Notes under the pieces: model-generated | What the model was told of the DNA's origin: nothing | Database searches by the model: none | The model's input: only the letters and a program-made list of their open reading frames with translations | Made by a program: the position numbers and the translations under genes | Shown here: positions 23,369 through 31,387 of the stretch, one piece after another | Layout: each line of letters opens with the position of its first letter | Numbering within the stretch: position 1 is the stretch's first letter | Assembly: GCA_030750765.1 (NCBI GenBank) | Contig: JASMHM010000004.1 | Coordinates: forward strand, 67,835 to 109,980 | DNA: 42,146 nucleotides | DNA from: Candidatus Woesearchaeota archaeon | Lineage (GTDB): Archaea; Nanobdellota; Nanobdellia; Woesearchaeales; ARS49 | Reading direction: 5' to 3'

Positions 23369-23926
23369 ATGATTGGTAGCCAAGTTCCAGACATCGAAGT
23401 GGAAGCGTTCCACGATGAGGCAACGAAGAAGGTGAACCTTCGCGATTACAAGGGACAATGGCTTATTGTCGTTTTCTATCCTGCAGATTTCACGTTTGTC
23501 TGCCCCACAGAACTAGAAGAGTTAGCAAACCTGTACGACCAGTTCAAGCAAGAAGGTGCAGAGATCGCTTCTGTAAGCACAGACACCGTGTTCGTCCACA
23601 AAGCGTGGCATGACCATTCTGAGGCTATCAAAAAAATACGCTATCCTATGCTCGCAGATCCTACTGGCAAATTATGCAAAGCCTTTGGAACGTATCTAGA
23701 CGATGAAGGATTAGCATTGCGCGGAAGCTTTATCGTTGATCCTGATGGTGTCATCAAGGCTATGGAATTACACGACAACAGCTTGGGAAGAAGTGCTGAT
23801 GAATTATTGCGCAAACTCAAGGCTGCAAAGTTTGTTCGCGAGAACCCTGGCCAAGTATGTCCTGCAAACTGGCAACCCGGAAAGAACACGCTCAAACCTG
23901 GACTAGATTTGGTTGGCAAGATCTAA
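23369..23926 (+). CDS. Peroxiredoxin, 2-Cys AhpC/Prx1 type
   Basis: 185 aa. The peroxidatic cysteine is C45 in YPADFTFVCPTELEEL and the resolving cysteine C164 in NPGQVCPANW. It reduces peroxides using a thioredoxin-type donor. A third cysteine is C103. It ends shortly after CPANWQPGKNTLKPGLDLVG. TATA CTTTTTATG is about 25-30 bp upstream. The stop overlaps the convergent ATPase stop by 4 bp. Confidence 0.94.
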   Translation: MIGSQVPDIEVEAFHDEATKKVNLRDYKGQWLIVVFYPADFTFVCPTELEELANLYDQFKQEGAEIASVSTDTVFVHKAWHDHSEAIKKIRYPMLADPTGKLCKAFGTYLDDEGLALRGSFIVDPDGVIKAMELHDNSLGRSADELLRKLKAAKFVRENPGQVCPANWQPGKNTLKPGLDLVGKI

Positions 23927-26481
23927 GCCTTCTTGAAGAACTTTACTAGTTCTCCAATAACGAGTACGCTGGCTCCTGCAAGCGTGCACCATACCCAGTC
24001 CATGGCTGCTAGTGGGACAGCATCAAACCATAGGTTGAGCGGGCTGTAGATGACTAACACTTGGAGTAGTACGCTTGCTAGTAAGGCCCACCATATCCAT
24101 TTGTTGTTTCTCAGTACAAAGGTAGAATGTACGCCGCTTCTTTGGTTCAGAACATTAAAGAGTTGGAACATCACGAGTGTGGTAAATCCCATAGTTTGGG
24201 CATAGGCAAGGTTGGTCTCGGGGTGCGAGTAGGCAAACACGCCTAATGTTCCTACTGCCATGAGCACGCCTACTAGCAAGGTGTAGATGCTGTTATGCTT
24301 GGTGAGCACGCCTTCCTTAGGATTGCGAGGTGGACGCGCCATGTTCTTTGGCTCTGCATGCTCCAAACCTAGAGCAAGCGCAGGTGCTCCGTCAGTAACT
24401 AGGTTGATCCATAAAATTTGCATTGCAGTGACGGGCATTTGCATGCCAAACGGAATGCTCAAGAACACTGTTAACAATTCTCCAATGTTTGAACTGACAA
24501 GATACATCACAAACTTTCGGATGTTGTCAAAGATTCTTCTGCCTTCCTCCACCGCTCCTACAATGCTGGCAAAGTTGTCATCCGCGAGCACCATATCTGA
24601 GGCATCTCTGGCTACGTCTGTTCCGGACTTGCCCATTGCGATGCCGATGTCTGCTCGTTTTAGCGCAGGAGCGTCGTTGATTCCATCCCCTGTCATGGCC
24701 ACAACGTGTCCTTTCCTTTCTAGTGATGCAACAATGTGTAGTTTTTGTGCAGGTTCAATCCTTGCGTACACGGTGATGTCTTTGTTGGCGTGCTTGTCTA
24801 AATCCTTACCTTCTACTGCATTCCCTTTGAGTCCGAGTTGGCCTGCAACAGCAACGGCGGTGGACATGTGATCTCCAGTAATCATGATAACTTTGATGCC
24901 TGCACTCTGACATTTTTTGATGGCATCTCTTGCCTCTCTTCGTGGTGGGTCGATCATGGCTTGCAATCCTACAAACACCATGTCGCTCTCTTCCGTGCCG
25001 TAGGAGAAAGCAAGCACGCGTAATGCTTCGTTGGCAAACTTTTCTGCTTGCTTGAGTATTTTTGTTCTCGCTTCTGGCGTGAGGTTCATCACTCTACCGT
25101 TTGCCCATATGCGAGTGCACTTTCTGACGAGTACTTCGGGTGCACCTTTGGTGTACATGGTGGTCTTGCCTTCCATGACGTGGGTGGTGCTCATCATCTT
25201 TCTTTCAGAGGTGAACTCTATCTCGTCCTTTCTTGGGTATTGTCTTTGTAGCTGATCATAGTGCATGCCTCCTTTGCGTGCGCTCACTAATAGTGCTCCT
25301 TCTGTCGGGTCTCCTACAATTTTGGTCATGTCTTCTTCTTTGTGGAGAGTTGCGTTGTTGTTCATAGCTCCTATACGCAACAATAATGAGAATCCTTTGG
25401 GGTCTTTGGAGAACTTTCCATCTTCATCATATCCGCTGCCACTCACATTCACCACTTCATTGTTCACGTACAGCTTTCTTACCGTCATCTCGTTATGGGT
25501 GAGGGTTCCTGTCTTATCAGAACAAATTACGGTGCATGCTCCTAGTGTTTCCACGCTGGGCATGTTTCTTATGAGTGCGCTGCGTCTTGCCATGTGTTGC
25601 ACACCTAGTCCCATGGTTACGGTGACGATTGCTGGCAATCCTTCTGGGATGGCTGCAACAGCTAGTGCGATGGCTAGTAGGAGCACGTCAAATACGGGTC
25701 TTCCTGTTGCCACGCCGTGTGCAAAGATTAGTGCTGCGAGGATGAGTACGGTGATGCCTAGCCACTTGGCTAGCTGGTTGATGTGTTTTTCTAAGGGTGT
25801 CGCTTCATCTTTTGTGCTTTGTAGTAAGGATGCAACTTTTCCTATCTGGGTACGCATGCCTGTGTTGACAACAACTGCATTCGCCTTTCCCATAGTGACT
25901 GAGGTTCCGGCAAACACCATGTTGGTTCGGTCTGCAACGGTTGCCTTCACCGATACTTCGCCTAGTTTTTTTGTGGTAGAGTCGCTCTCTCCGGTGAGCG
26001 CGCTCTCCATCGCTTGCAAGTGTTGGCACGTCACCAATCTTGCGTCTGCTGCGATGTTGGTGCCGGTTTCTAGCACTAATATGTCTCCAGGTACGACCTC
26101 TACTGAGGGTATTTCTAACGTTTCACCGCCTCTTATGACTACTGCCTTGGGTGCCATCCTTTTCTTGAGCTTTTCGATGGCTTGTTCTGCTTTGTATTCT
26201 TGGATAAAGCCAAAGATAGCGTTTAGAACAATAATGAGTCCGATGGTGTACGCGCTTGTTCGTTCGTGCAATACTGCGCTTATCACGCCTGCAACGATAA
26301 GAATCCAGACTAGGGGTGATTTGAATTGTTCCCATAGTAAGGCGAGCACGCCAGGTGGTTTTGCTATTTGTAGTTCGTTTCTGCCTTCGCTTAGCCTTCT
26401 GGTGGCTTCCTGCTTGGATAGCCCTTTTTCTGTTGTGTGAAGATGCTCTAGTACTTCTTTGATACCCCTATCATGGAACAT
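23923..26481 (-). CDS. P-type Ca2+-transporting ATPase (type IIA, SERCA-like)
   Basis: 852 aa. Order: N-terminal cation ATPase segment, actuator TGES (in SALTGESDST), M4 PEGLPA, phosphorylation DKTGTLT, nucleotide-domain KGAPEVLV, hinge MTGDGINDAPALKRADIGIA, then M5 SNIGELL and M6 NLVTDGAPALALG. The Ca2+ ligands known from SERCA site residues (E in PEGL, N and E in SNIGE, N, T and D in NLVTDG) are all kept, so calcium export is the best call. Ten membrane helices are expected. TATA CTTAAAAAC is at about 26502-26512. Acidic, calcium-binding-like surface proteins are encoded elsewhere in the window. Confidence 0.92.
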   Translation of the reverse strand: MFHDRGIKEVLEHLHTTEKGLSKQEATRRLSEGRNELQIAKPPGVLALLWEQFKSPLVWILIVAGVISAVLHERTSAYTIGLIIVLNAIFGFIQEYKAEQAIEKLKKRMAPKAVVIRGGETLEIPSVEVVPGDILVLETGTNIAADARLVTCQHLQAMESALTGESDSTTKKLGEVSVKATVADRTNMVFAGTSVTMGKANAVVVNTGMRTQIGKVASLLQSTKDEATPLEKHINQLAKWLGITVLILAALIFAHGVATGRPVFDVLLLAIALAVAAIPEGLPAIVTVTMGLGVQHMARRSALIRNMPSVETLGACTVICSDKTGTLTHNEMTVRKLYVNNEVVNVSGSGYDEDGKFSKDPKGFSLLLRIGAMNNNATLHKEEDMTKIVGDPTEGALLVSARKGGMHYDQLQRQYPRKDEIEFTSERKMMSTTHVMEGKTTMYTKGAPEVLVRKCTRIWANGRVMNLTPEARTKILKQAEKFANEALRVLAFSYGTEESDMVFVGLQAMIDPPRREARDAIKKCQSAGIKVIMITGDHMSTAVAVAGQLGLKGNAVEGKDLDKHANKDITVYARIEPAQKLHIVASLERKGHVVAMTGDGINDAPALKRADIGIAMGKSGTDVARDASDMVLADDNFASIVGAVEEGRRIFDNIRKFVMYLVSSNIGELLTVFLSIPFGMQMPVTAMQILWINLVTDGAPALALGLEHAEPKNMARPPRNPKEGVLTKHNSIYTLLVGVLMAVGTLGVFAYSHPETNLAYAQTMGFTTLVMFQLFNVLNQRSGVHSTFVLRNNKWIWWALLASVLLQVLVIYSPLNLWFDAVPLAAMDWVWCTLAGASVLVIGELVKFFKKA

Positions 26482-26521
26482 ATCCCTTAACAGACTCTCG
26501 TGTTTTTAAGACTATCGGGAG

Positions 26522-26854
26522 TTATGCCAGTCGTCTGGAAATTTCTTTCTGAATATTTTTTTCTGTTGGGCCCTGCTCTGACTTTCCGTCCATAATGAGA
26601 ATTCTGTGGCATTGGTCATAAGGGAAATTTCGGTATTCAGATATAACTGTTGTAGAGTCGGGCCCGCTCCATTCTGGATCGGGGTTGTTGGCCATGTAGG
26701 CTATGCGATTATCTATTCGATACACGGTTATGCGCCATAAACAGGTGCCTTTCGAATTATGTTCCATTTGTTCACTTTCTATTTCTGAATGGTATTTCCG
26801 TAGAAATTTTTCTAGCCACCCGAGAGGCCCTGGCCCTTCATACACCGTGCGCAT
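26522..26854 (-). CDS. Hypothetical protein, 110 aa
   Basis: I do not recognise it. The ATG at 26854 overlaps the TAA of the upstream gene (TAATG), which favours it over the in-frame ATG at 26866. MRTVYEGPGPLGWLEKFLRK, then WRITVYRIDNRIAYMANNPD, then TVISEYRNFPYDQCHRILIM: an alpha/beta soluble protein with no signal peptide. It is in an operon with the secreted beta-rich protein and may be its cytosolic partner. Confidence 0.6.
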   Translation of the reverse strand: MRTVYEGPGPLGWLEKFLRKYHSEIESEQMEHNSKGTCLWRITVYRIDNRIAYMANNPDPEWSGPDSTTVISEYRNFPYDQCHRILIMDGKSEQGPTEKNIQKEISRRLA

Positions 26855-27528
26855 TAGAAATTCCACCTGAGCAGCATCTGTGCAATGCTACCTCCGTAAA
26901 TGCCCTGGTTGACGCGGAATTCGGCATGTGGTTTTCCTTTAACGTTTGGGAAGAGCTTGCGCACCACACCTATGGCGGTGCCTTTGTTCTCGCCGTTGAC
27001 GTGGATGTTTCGGTAGCCAACGCCTGCTTTCCATGTCTTGGAGAGGTTGCCACCCACGACTATGCTTGTCTTGTAAGAGTTGGGTGCGTTGTCTAAGGGA
27101 AAGTTGCCTTGGAGGGCTACGTCTACCTCGCACTTGTTATCCAAGAAGGTTTTGGTTGCGAGTACTCCTGCTCTAACGGTGGGTTTGTCTGAACCAATCT
27201 TTCCTGTAGGAACCGTCATGCCTGCAAAGCTGTTGTAATGCAGAGTTCCATGATCTCCTCTTGGACCTCCAAGGATGGTAAGATCTCCTGTGCCTTCTTT
27301 GTTCTTATTCCATACGTATGGCTGGCTGACAATGGCCCATTTGTTCTTGTCCCAATACTTTATCGCAGTGTTGGTGGATGTTGATTTCTTCTCAACGTTA
27401 TGCGTGGTAACGTTCTGTAGTTGGAGGTTGGTTGGTCCTTTCTTTCCTATGGTGAGGCCGTCGCCAAAAACGGGCAGGGCCATGGTTGCAGCTATAGCTG
27501 CGTTCCTGACGGTTTGTATAATCGTCAT
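26854..27528 (-). CDS. Secreted beta-rich protein, beta-barrel-like
   Basis: 224 aa. A signal-type N-terminus (NAAIAATMALPVFGDG) is followed by short alternating strands: TSIVVGGNLSKTWKAGVGYR, GTAIGVVRKLFPNV, HAEFRVNQGIYGGS, and the C-terminal strand IAQMLLRWNF. Ending in an aromatic after an alternating strand is the pattern of bacterial outer-membrane barrels, which is unexpected in an archaeon. A monoderm secreted beta-sandwich is the alternative. TATA GGTTATATGG is at about 27549-27558, and a 5-bp inverted repeat lies between it and the start. A TrmB gene is divergent. Confidence 0.6.
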   Translation of the reverse strand: MTIIQTVRNAAIAATMALPVFGDGLTIGKKGPTNLQLQNVTTHNVEKKSTSTNTAIKYWDKNKWAIVSQPYVWNKNKEGTGDLTILGGPRGDHGTLHYNSFAGMTVPTGKIGSDKPTVRAGVLATKTFLDNKCEVDVALQGNFPLDNAPNSYKTSIVVGGNLSKTWKAGVGYRNIHVNGENKGTAIGVVRKLFPNVKGKPHAEFRVNQGIYGGSIAQMLLRWNF

Positions 27529-27537
27529 GGTTTAGTA

Positions 27538-27550
27538 GGTGAAACTCACC
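27538..27550. promoter_or_regulatory. Inverted repeat GGTGA-N3-TCACC in divergent promoter
   Basis: GGTGAAACTCACC lies between the TATA box and start of the secreted beta-rich protein, beside a divergent TrmB gene, as expected for a regulator site. Confidence 0.45.
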
Positions 27551-27613
27551 ATATAACCTTTCGTGGCATTGGTACAACACCATATTTATATACTTGACAA
27601 GCTTCCTAAGACT

Positions 27614-28351
27614 ATGCGTCTGAGTATGTTAAGAGACCTAGGATTGTCCGACGGAGAGATCAAAATATATGGAGCTCTTCTAGACATTGGTCAGTCTCCC
27701 TTGAACAGGATTCATGAAAAGACAGGCATTGAAAGGAGAAATATCTATGACATTCTCAACAAGCTCATCGAAAGAGGTCTGGTGTCTTACGTCACCGAAA
27801 ACCGAAGACGGTTGTTCCAGCTTGCTAATCCTACCAAGCTGGTAGGGTATGTTGATGAGAAAATGTTAGATCTTGAGCGAACAAAGAAGGAAGTCCAGGC
27901 AATGGTGCCAGAAATTACCAAAAAGTTCAACGCTGAAAAGCCAGAAATCGATGCAGAACTGTTCACCAGCGAGGACGGTGTTAAAGCAGTATGGGAGGCG
28001 TGCCTGGAGCACAAGAAGATTTATTTCATTGCCGCAGGAAGGTACTGGCCTATCAACAAGCCACACTACTTCGCAAGCTGGATGAGGCGAAGGCTAGCAA
28101 AGAAAATACCCTTGCACATTCTCTTACGCCAGGAAAACATTAAGGATTTCAAGCCATTCCCTATGGAAAAAGCTCGTTTTTTACCTAAAGCGTTTAGCGG
28201 CCATCCGAACGTGATCTTCGTGTATGGGGATAACGTTGCTAACGTGATGTTACATGACCAACCTTTCGCTTTTGTTATTCGAAACAAGCAAATAGCAGAG
28301 AATTACATAAAATATTTTGATTTCTTATGGAAGCAGTCTACCGAACCGTGA
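27614..28351 (+). CDS. TrmB-family transcriptional regulator
   Basis: 245 aa. The winged helix is at 1-75 (LRDLGLSDGEIKIYGALLDI, RRNIYDILNKLIERGLVSYV), then a helical linker (DEKMLDLERTKKEVQAMVPE) and a C-terminal effector domain. An upstream in-frame ATG at 27563 precedes the TATA box (ATTTATATAC, about 27583-27592), so the ATG at 27614 is used. It resembles the regulator at 14397-15128 in layout. The nearest candidate target is the divergent beta-rich secreted-protein operon. Its 3' end overlaps the convergent lipoprotein gene by 14 bp. Confidence 0.85.
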   Translation: MRLSMLRDLGLSDGEIKIYGALLDIGQSPLNRIHEKTGIERRNIYDILNKLIERGLVSYVTENRRRLFQLANPTKLVGYVDEKMLDLERTKKEVQAMVPEITKKFNAEKPEIDAELFTSEDGVKAVWEACLEHKKIYFIAAGRYWPINKPHYFASWMRRRLAKKIPLHILLRQENIKDFKPFPMEKARFLPKAFSGHPNVIFVYGDNVANVMLHDQPFAFVIRNKQIAENYIKYFDFLWKQSTEP

Positions 28352-29285
28352 GCTTGCCCATCAATCGATTTTCTTTACCGACACAAGTGTTCCTGCATCG
28401 TAGCTCAAATGTACCTTTCTTGTCAGCAGTGAAGGTCATGGTGTTAGACTGGCGAGGTTGCAAGTCTACATGGAGGTCATACCCTTCAAGGTCAATGCCG
28501 TATACTTCATCGAAGCTGGTGAAGTAGAGTTGTACGTACTGGCCCTCTCGTGCGGTTAACTTTACCGGACTCATGCGGTGAGAAATGACTGTGATTTTGG
28601 TGATGCGTGGTCTTTCTCCAAGCGTGGTGGTTAATTTTTCTGTTAACACTTCAGGTTCGGGAACGGTCACGATTCCTAGCCGTATGTTCTCTCCGTCAAC
28701 GATGATTTTGCTGGTGCGAGGTATTGTTAGTCCAGGTCCGGTGACGCCGTGCTCGTTCATTCCTATCTTCAACACTTCTCCTCTTGATCCGGTGGTGCTG
28801 ATTTGTCTGCTGCTTTGCAACGTCACTTTAGCGTTGGAGATTTCATACACTCGGAACACTGGAGCAAACACTAATCGGTTAGCTTCAAACGTGCTCTCGT
28901 GTTTTAGGAGTTCCAAAACTATTACTGTGTCTTCTTGATTGCGTATGGTGAAGGGGTGGACAATCTTTACCGTTCGTGAGGGCATGACTGCTTTTCGCCC
29001 TGCGACCAACACCTCACCAAACTCTATGTTTAATGTGTTGAGTATTTGTGGTTCGCCTCGGAGCGTTCCTAACAGCGTAGGTTGGACTGCGTTATAAGTG
29101 ATAGGAACATCTTCAACAAGAATGTTATCAAGGGTTATCTTGTTGATCTCTACTGAAACGTTTTCTGGTGATTGCAACACGACGTGCACGTTTCCTTCTG
29201 GAACTATGGGTGCGGGAGTGCCGTAATCCACCACTTCGGGTGCAGCACAAGCCACCAATAACAATAACAGTAAAGCGCGTTTCAC
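28338..29285 (-). CDS. Lipoprotein with degenerate C-terminal cupredoxin domain
   Basis: 315 aa. MKRALLLLLLVACAAPEV has a lipobox with Cys13. Residues 30-225 are beta-rich and unassigned. Residues about 230-315 have the cupredoxin layout of CuA/nitrous-oxide-reductase-like domains: REGQYVQLYFTSFDEVYGID, then FTADKKGTFELRCRNTCVGK and a final RLMGKL. The first Cu ligand His is Tyr (VYG), the C-x3-C pair is kept, and the usual Glu and second His are Asn and Glu; a Met remains. It may bind another metal or none. It has its own TATA GTTTATAAAC (29306-29315), which overlaps the lgt stop. Confidence 0.75.
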   Translation of the reverse strand: MKRALLLLLLVACAAPEVVDYGTPAPIVPEGNVHVVLQSPENVSVEINKITLDNILVEDVPITYNAVQPTLLGTLRGEPQILNTLNIEFGEVLVAGRKAVMPSRTVKIVHPFTIRNQEDTVIVLELLKHESTFEANRLVFAPVFRVYEISNAKVTLQSSRQISTTGSRGEVLKIGMNEHGVTGPGLTIPRTSKIIVDGENIRLGIVTVPEPEVLTEKLTTTLGERPRITKITVISHRMSPVKLTAREGQYVQLYFTSFDEVYGIDLEGYDLHVDLQPRQSNTMTFTADKKGTFELRCRNTCVGKENRLMGKLTVR

Positions 29286-29307
29286 ACGTCGACAGTGTGT
29301 GGGTGGT

Positions 29308-30048
29308 TTATAAACGTTTGCGGTAGATGTATAGTCCTGCTAGGAAGACAGGAATCGTGAGCCACTGCCCCATGGTCAGGGGTCCGATCATGCCTAATTG
29401 TACATCTGGCTGGCGGACAAACTCTACCAAGAATCGGAAGACGCTGTACAGCATCATGAAAATGGCGAGCTTATGGTTTTTGGTGCGTAACAACACCAAG
29501 AAGATGAACAAGTTGTATCCTACTTCGTACAGTTGTGAAGGGTGTCTCGCCCCTTCCACTCCTGGAAAGAAGACTGCCCACGCAACATCAGAAACACGCC
29601 CATACAATTCTCCATTGATGAAGTTGCCCATCCTTCCTAGTGCTTGTGCCAAGCTTAACGGTACGACTACTACGTGGGCTAACTTCCAAAAATTGATCTC
29701 GTACTTTTTGCACACCCACCATACTGCAAGGATAACGCCCACCAACCCTCCGTGGAAACTTAACCCGCCTTGCCACACCGCAAAAATCTTCAACGGATTC
29801 GTAAGGTAGAACGACAGATTGTAGAAGAGAACGTAGAAAAGTCTAGCACCAACAACGATTGACACCGTCAACCATAACATGATGTCTTCAATTTGTTTAA
29901 CAGTAAGATCGAGCTCGCCATCCTTGACCGCTTTCTTCAAGAAGTACTGAACTAAGAAGAAGGCGATGACCCACATCACGCCATACCATCGTATCTGGAA
30001 GAATCCAAGATTCAGCGCTACAGGGTCAAGCGCGTGCGTCCATGCCAT
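29308..30048 (-). CDS. lgt: Prolipoprotein diacylglyceryl transferase
   Basis: 246 aa, seven membrane helices. GGLSFHGGLVG (H99, counterpart of E. coli H103), GRMGNFINGELYGR (R139, counterpart of R143), RHPSQLYE and the late R-F-x-x-E-F-x-R segment are the bacterial Lgt signature and active-site residues. It transfers diacylglyceryl to the lipobox cysteine at the outer membrane face. Bacterial-type Lgt is rare in archaea. Three lipobox proteins in this window (13239, 21164, 28338) are obvious substrates. It is downstream of a 6-TM protein and a microprotein in one operon. No lspA is visible here. Confidence 0.93.
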   Translation of the reverse strand: MAWTHALDPVALNLGFFQIRWYGVMWVIAFFLVQYFLKKAVKDGELDLTVKQIEDIMLWLTVSIVVGARLFYVLFYNLSFYLTNPLKIFAVWQGGLSFHGGLVGVILAVWWVCKKYEINFWKLAHVVVVPLSLAQALGRMGNFINGELYGRVSDVAWAVFFPGVEGARHPSQLYEVGYNLFIFLVLLRTKNHKLAIFMMLYSVFRFLVEFVRQPDVQLGMIGPLTMGQWLTIPVFLAGLYIYRKRL

Positions 30049-30055
30049 ACACGTG

Positions 30056-30766
30056 TTAGGAGGACAGTCGTATAAAAGCTATACGGTGCCAGCTCAATAA
30101 GGCTAGTACCAACGGAATACCAAACACGAGATAGTACGGCATGGGCAGCAATCGTAGGATGAACCGAACGTTCAAACCCACCACGCCAATAACGATGGCA
30201 GCACGACCCCACGACTTCCAATGCTTCCATGATTGATGTTTTCCATGAGCAAATGCAGCATACGCAAACGCTACTAACACGATGATGATGGCCCAGTGTG
30301 CCCACGCAAACACGTTGGTTAGGGATTGTTTGGCGACCTGCTCAAGAATATGGTGGCGTAGGCTGAAGTATTCATTCGCAACGTACGTGATACAGTATAC
30401 TATATAGTACGGTGCCAGGAGTTTGGTGAACTGCTTGACATATGCAATACTGCTTGCTTTGCCAGTCATGCCCTTTGCCAGCCACCATGCGAGGCCTTGG
30501 CCTAGTGCGCTTAGCACAAAGACTGCGATGGCTAGCACGAGATATACGATAATGGCCTGCCCTACATACTGTGATCCAAGCACGGTGACGTGCTGGTTAG
30601 ACATGTCCTGATAGATGAGAATTGCGTACTCAACCAGTTTGTCTGTTAAGGGCTTGGTCAAAAATCCTAGGATGAATAAGAAAGCGAGATCCACGAGCAT
30701 GCTAACTAGGAACAATGGCTGCCAGATGTCTTGCACGCTCTTCACTGCGGTATTGATCCACTTCAT
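30056..30766 (-). CDS. Integral membrane protein, six TM helices, unknown function
   Basis: 236 aa with no recognised family. Hydrophobic segments include PLFLVSMLVDLAFLFILGFL, AIIVYLVLAIAVFVLSALGQ, LLAPYYIVYCITYVANEY, WAIIIVLVAFAYAAF, IVIGVVGLNVRFILRLL and YLVFGIPLVLALL. Its ATG overlaps the stop of the 34-aa microprotein (ATGA) and it ends 7 bp before lgt. The operon places it with lipoprotein biogenesis, but a direct link is inferred. DUF-type archaeal permease-like proteins are an alternative. Confidence 0.7.
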   Translation of the reverse strand: MKWINTAVKSVQDIWQPLFLVSMLVDLAFLFILGFLTKPLTDKLVEYAILIYQDMSNQHVTVLGSQYVGQAIIVYLVLAIAVFVLSALGQGLAWWLAKGMTGKASSIAYVKQFTKLLAPYYIVYCITYVANEYFSLRHHILEQVAKQSLTNVFAWAHWAIIIVLVAFAYAAFAHGKHQSWKHWKSWGRAAIVIGVVGLNVRFILRLLPMPYYLVFGIPLVLALLSWHRIAFIRLSS

Positions 30767-30867
30767 GGTACGGGTGTGGGGAATATTGCATCTATGTTAG
30801 AAACGATCAATGCTAGAATAATAATAAGAATAAAAAGAAGAATAACAAAAAAAAGATCTTTGTTCAT
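30763..30867 (-). CDS. 34-aa single-TM microprotein
   Basis: 35 codons including the stop. The start ATG (30867-30865) overlaps the upstream gene's TGA and its own TGA (30765-30763) overlaps the next ATG, ATGA at both ends. MNKD is followed by a 19-residue hydrophobic helix (LFFVILLFILIIILALIV) and a short tail with PTPVP. The two precise junctions make it very unlikely to be noise. Type I or II topology is undecided. Possibly a subunit or regulator of the 6-TM protein or Lgt. Too short for usual callers. Confidence 0.75.
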   Translation of the reverse strand: MNKDLFFVILLFILIIILALIVSNIDAIFPTPVP

Positions 30868-31142
30868 CCTGCACGCGTTGTGCCGACAATCTCGTTGGAT
30901 GCTTGGGCACTGTTGATTCTTGCTTGTGTCACAGTGTCGTCGTATGCATACCGAACAGGCGCGGTTCCTTCTCGCACGTTTCCGCCGTCTTGGACCATGA
31001 AATCGCTCGATACTATCTTTCTCTCTGCGAATTGTCCTGTGGCCATGCCTCCGCGGAACAACAACACCAAGCCTACAATGGCCATGATGGCTACTATTCC
31101 TAGGATCACATACGCTACTGCGGCAGTTTCTTTGTTTTTCAT
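30864..31142 (-). CDS. Small single-TM protein, 92 aa
   Basis: The ATG at 31142 follows GAGGTGG, a good Shine-Dalgarno; upstream codons to 31205 are not needed. TATA TTTTTATAC at about 31178-31186 implies a short leader of about 20 nt. KNKETAAVAYVILGIVAIMA and IVGLVLLF form one helix near the N-terminus, with RGGMATGQF after it. The remaining 55 residues are polar (VSSDFMVQDGGNVREGTAPV). First gene of the microprotein/6-TM/lgt operon. Function unknown. Confidence 0.7.
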   Translation of the reverse strand: MKNKETAAVAYVILGIVAIMAIVGLVLLFRGGMATGQFAERKIVSSDFMVQDGGNVREGTAPVRYAYDDTVTQARINSAQASNEIVGTTRAG

Positions 31143-31240
31143 TATACCACCTCTAACTTCAAACGGCAGCCTTCCGGTATAAAAATGTTTGGTTCTTGAG
31201 CGCAATAATGCTTAAATATCCCTTACTCTTATTCAGTCGT

Positions 31241-31387
31241 ATGAAGAGCGTGTTTCGGTGTTCGAGCTGTAACTGGCGTTTCCATAGTGGTCACACGCCT
31301 CGCCTATGTCCTTATTGTGGCAAGGAAGATACAATAGTCGCTGCTTCAGTACATAGTGCTGATGATTTGATTAGCGACGTTGAGTGA
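31241..31387 (+). CDS. Small zinc-ribbon protein, 48 aa
   Basis: CSSC and CPYC (C7, C10, C23, C26) form a classic zinc ribbon: VFRCSSCNWRFHSGHTPRLC then PYCGKEDTI. The start is ATG 31241; TATA CTTAAATATC (about 31211-31220) is 21-30 bp upstream, so the ATG at 31196 is not used. Function unknown; DNA or RNA binding is the usual use. It overlaps the convergent HTH gene by 17 bp. Confidence 0.75.
   Translation: MKSVFRCSSCNWRFHSGHTPRLCPYCGKEDTIVAASVHSADDLISDVE

Noticed and set aside
25265-26440. 391-aa frame opposite the Ca2+-ATPase
   Set aside because: Shadow ORF made by codon bias of the ATPase; no RBS, TATA or family match.
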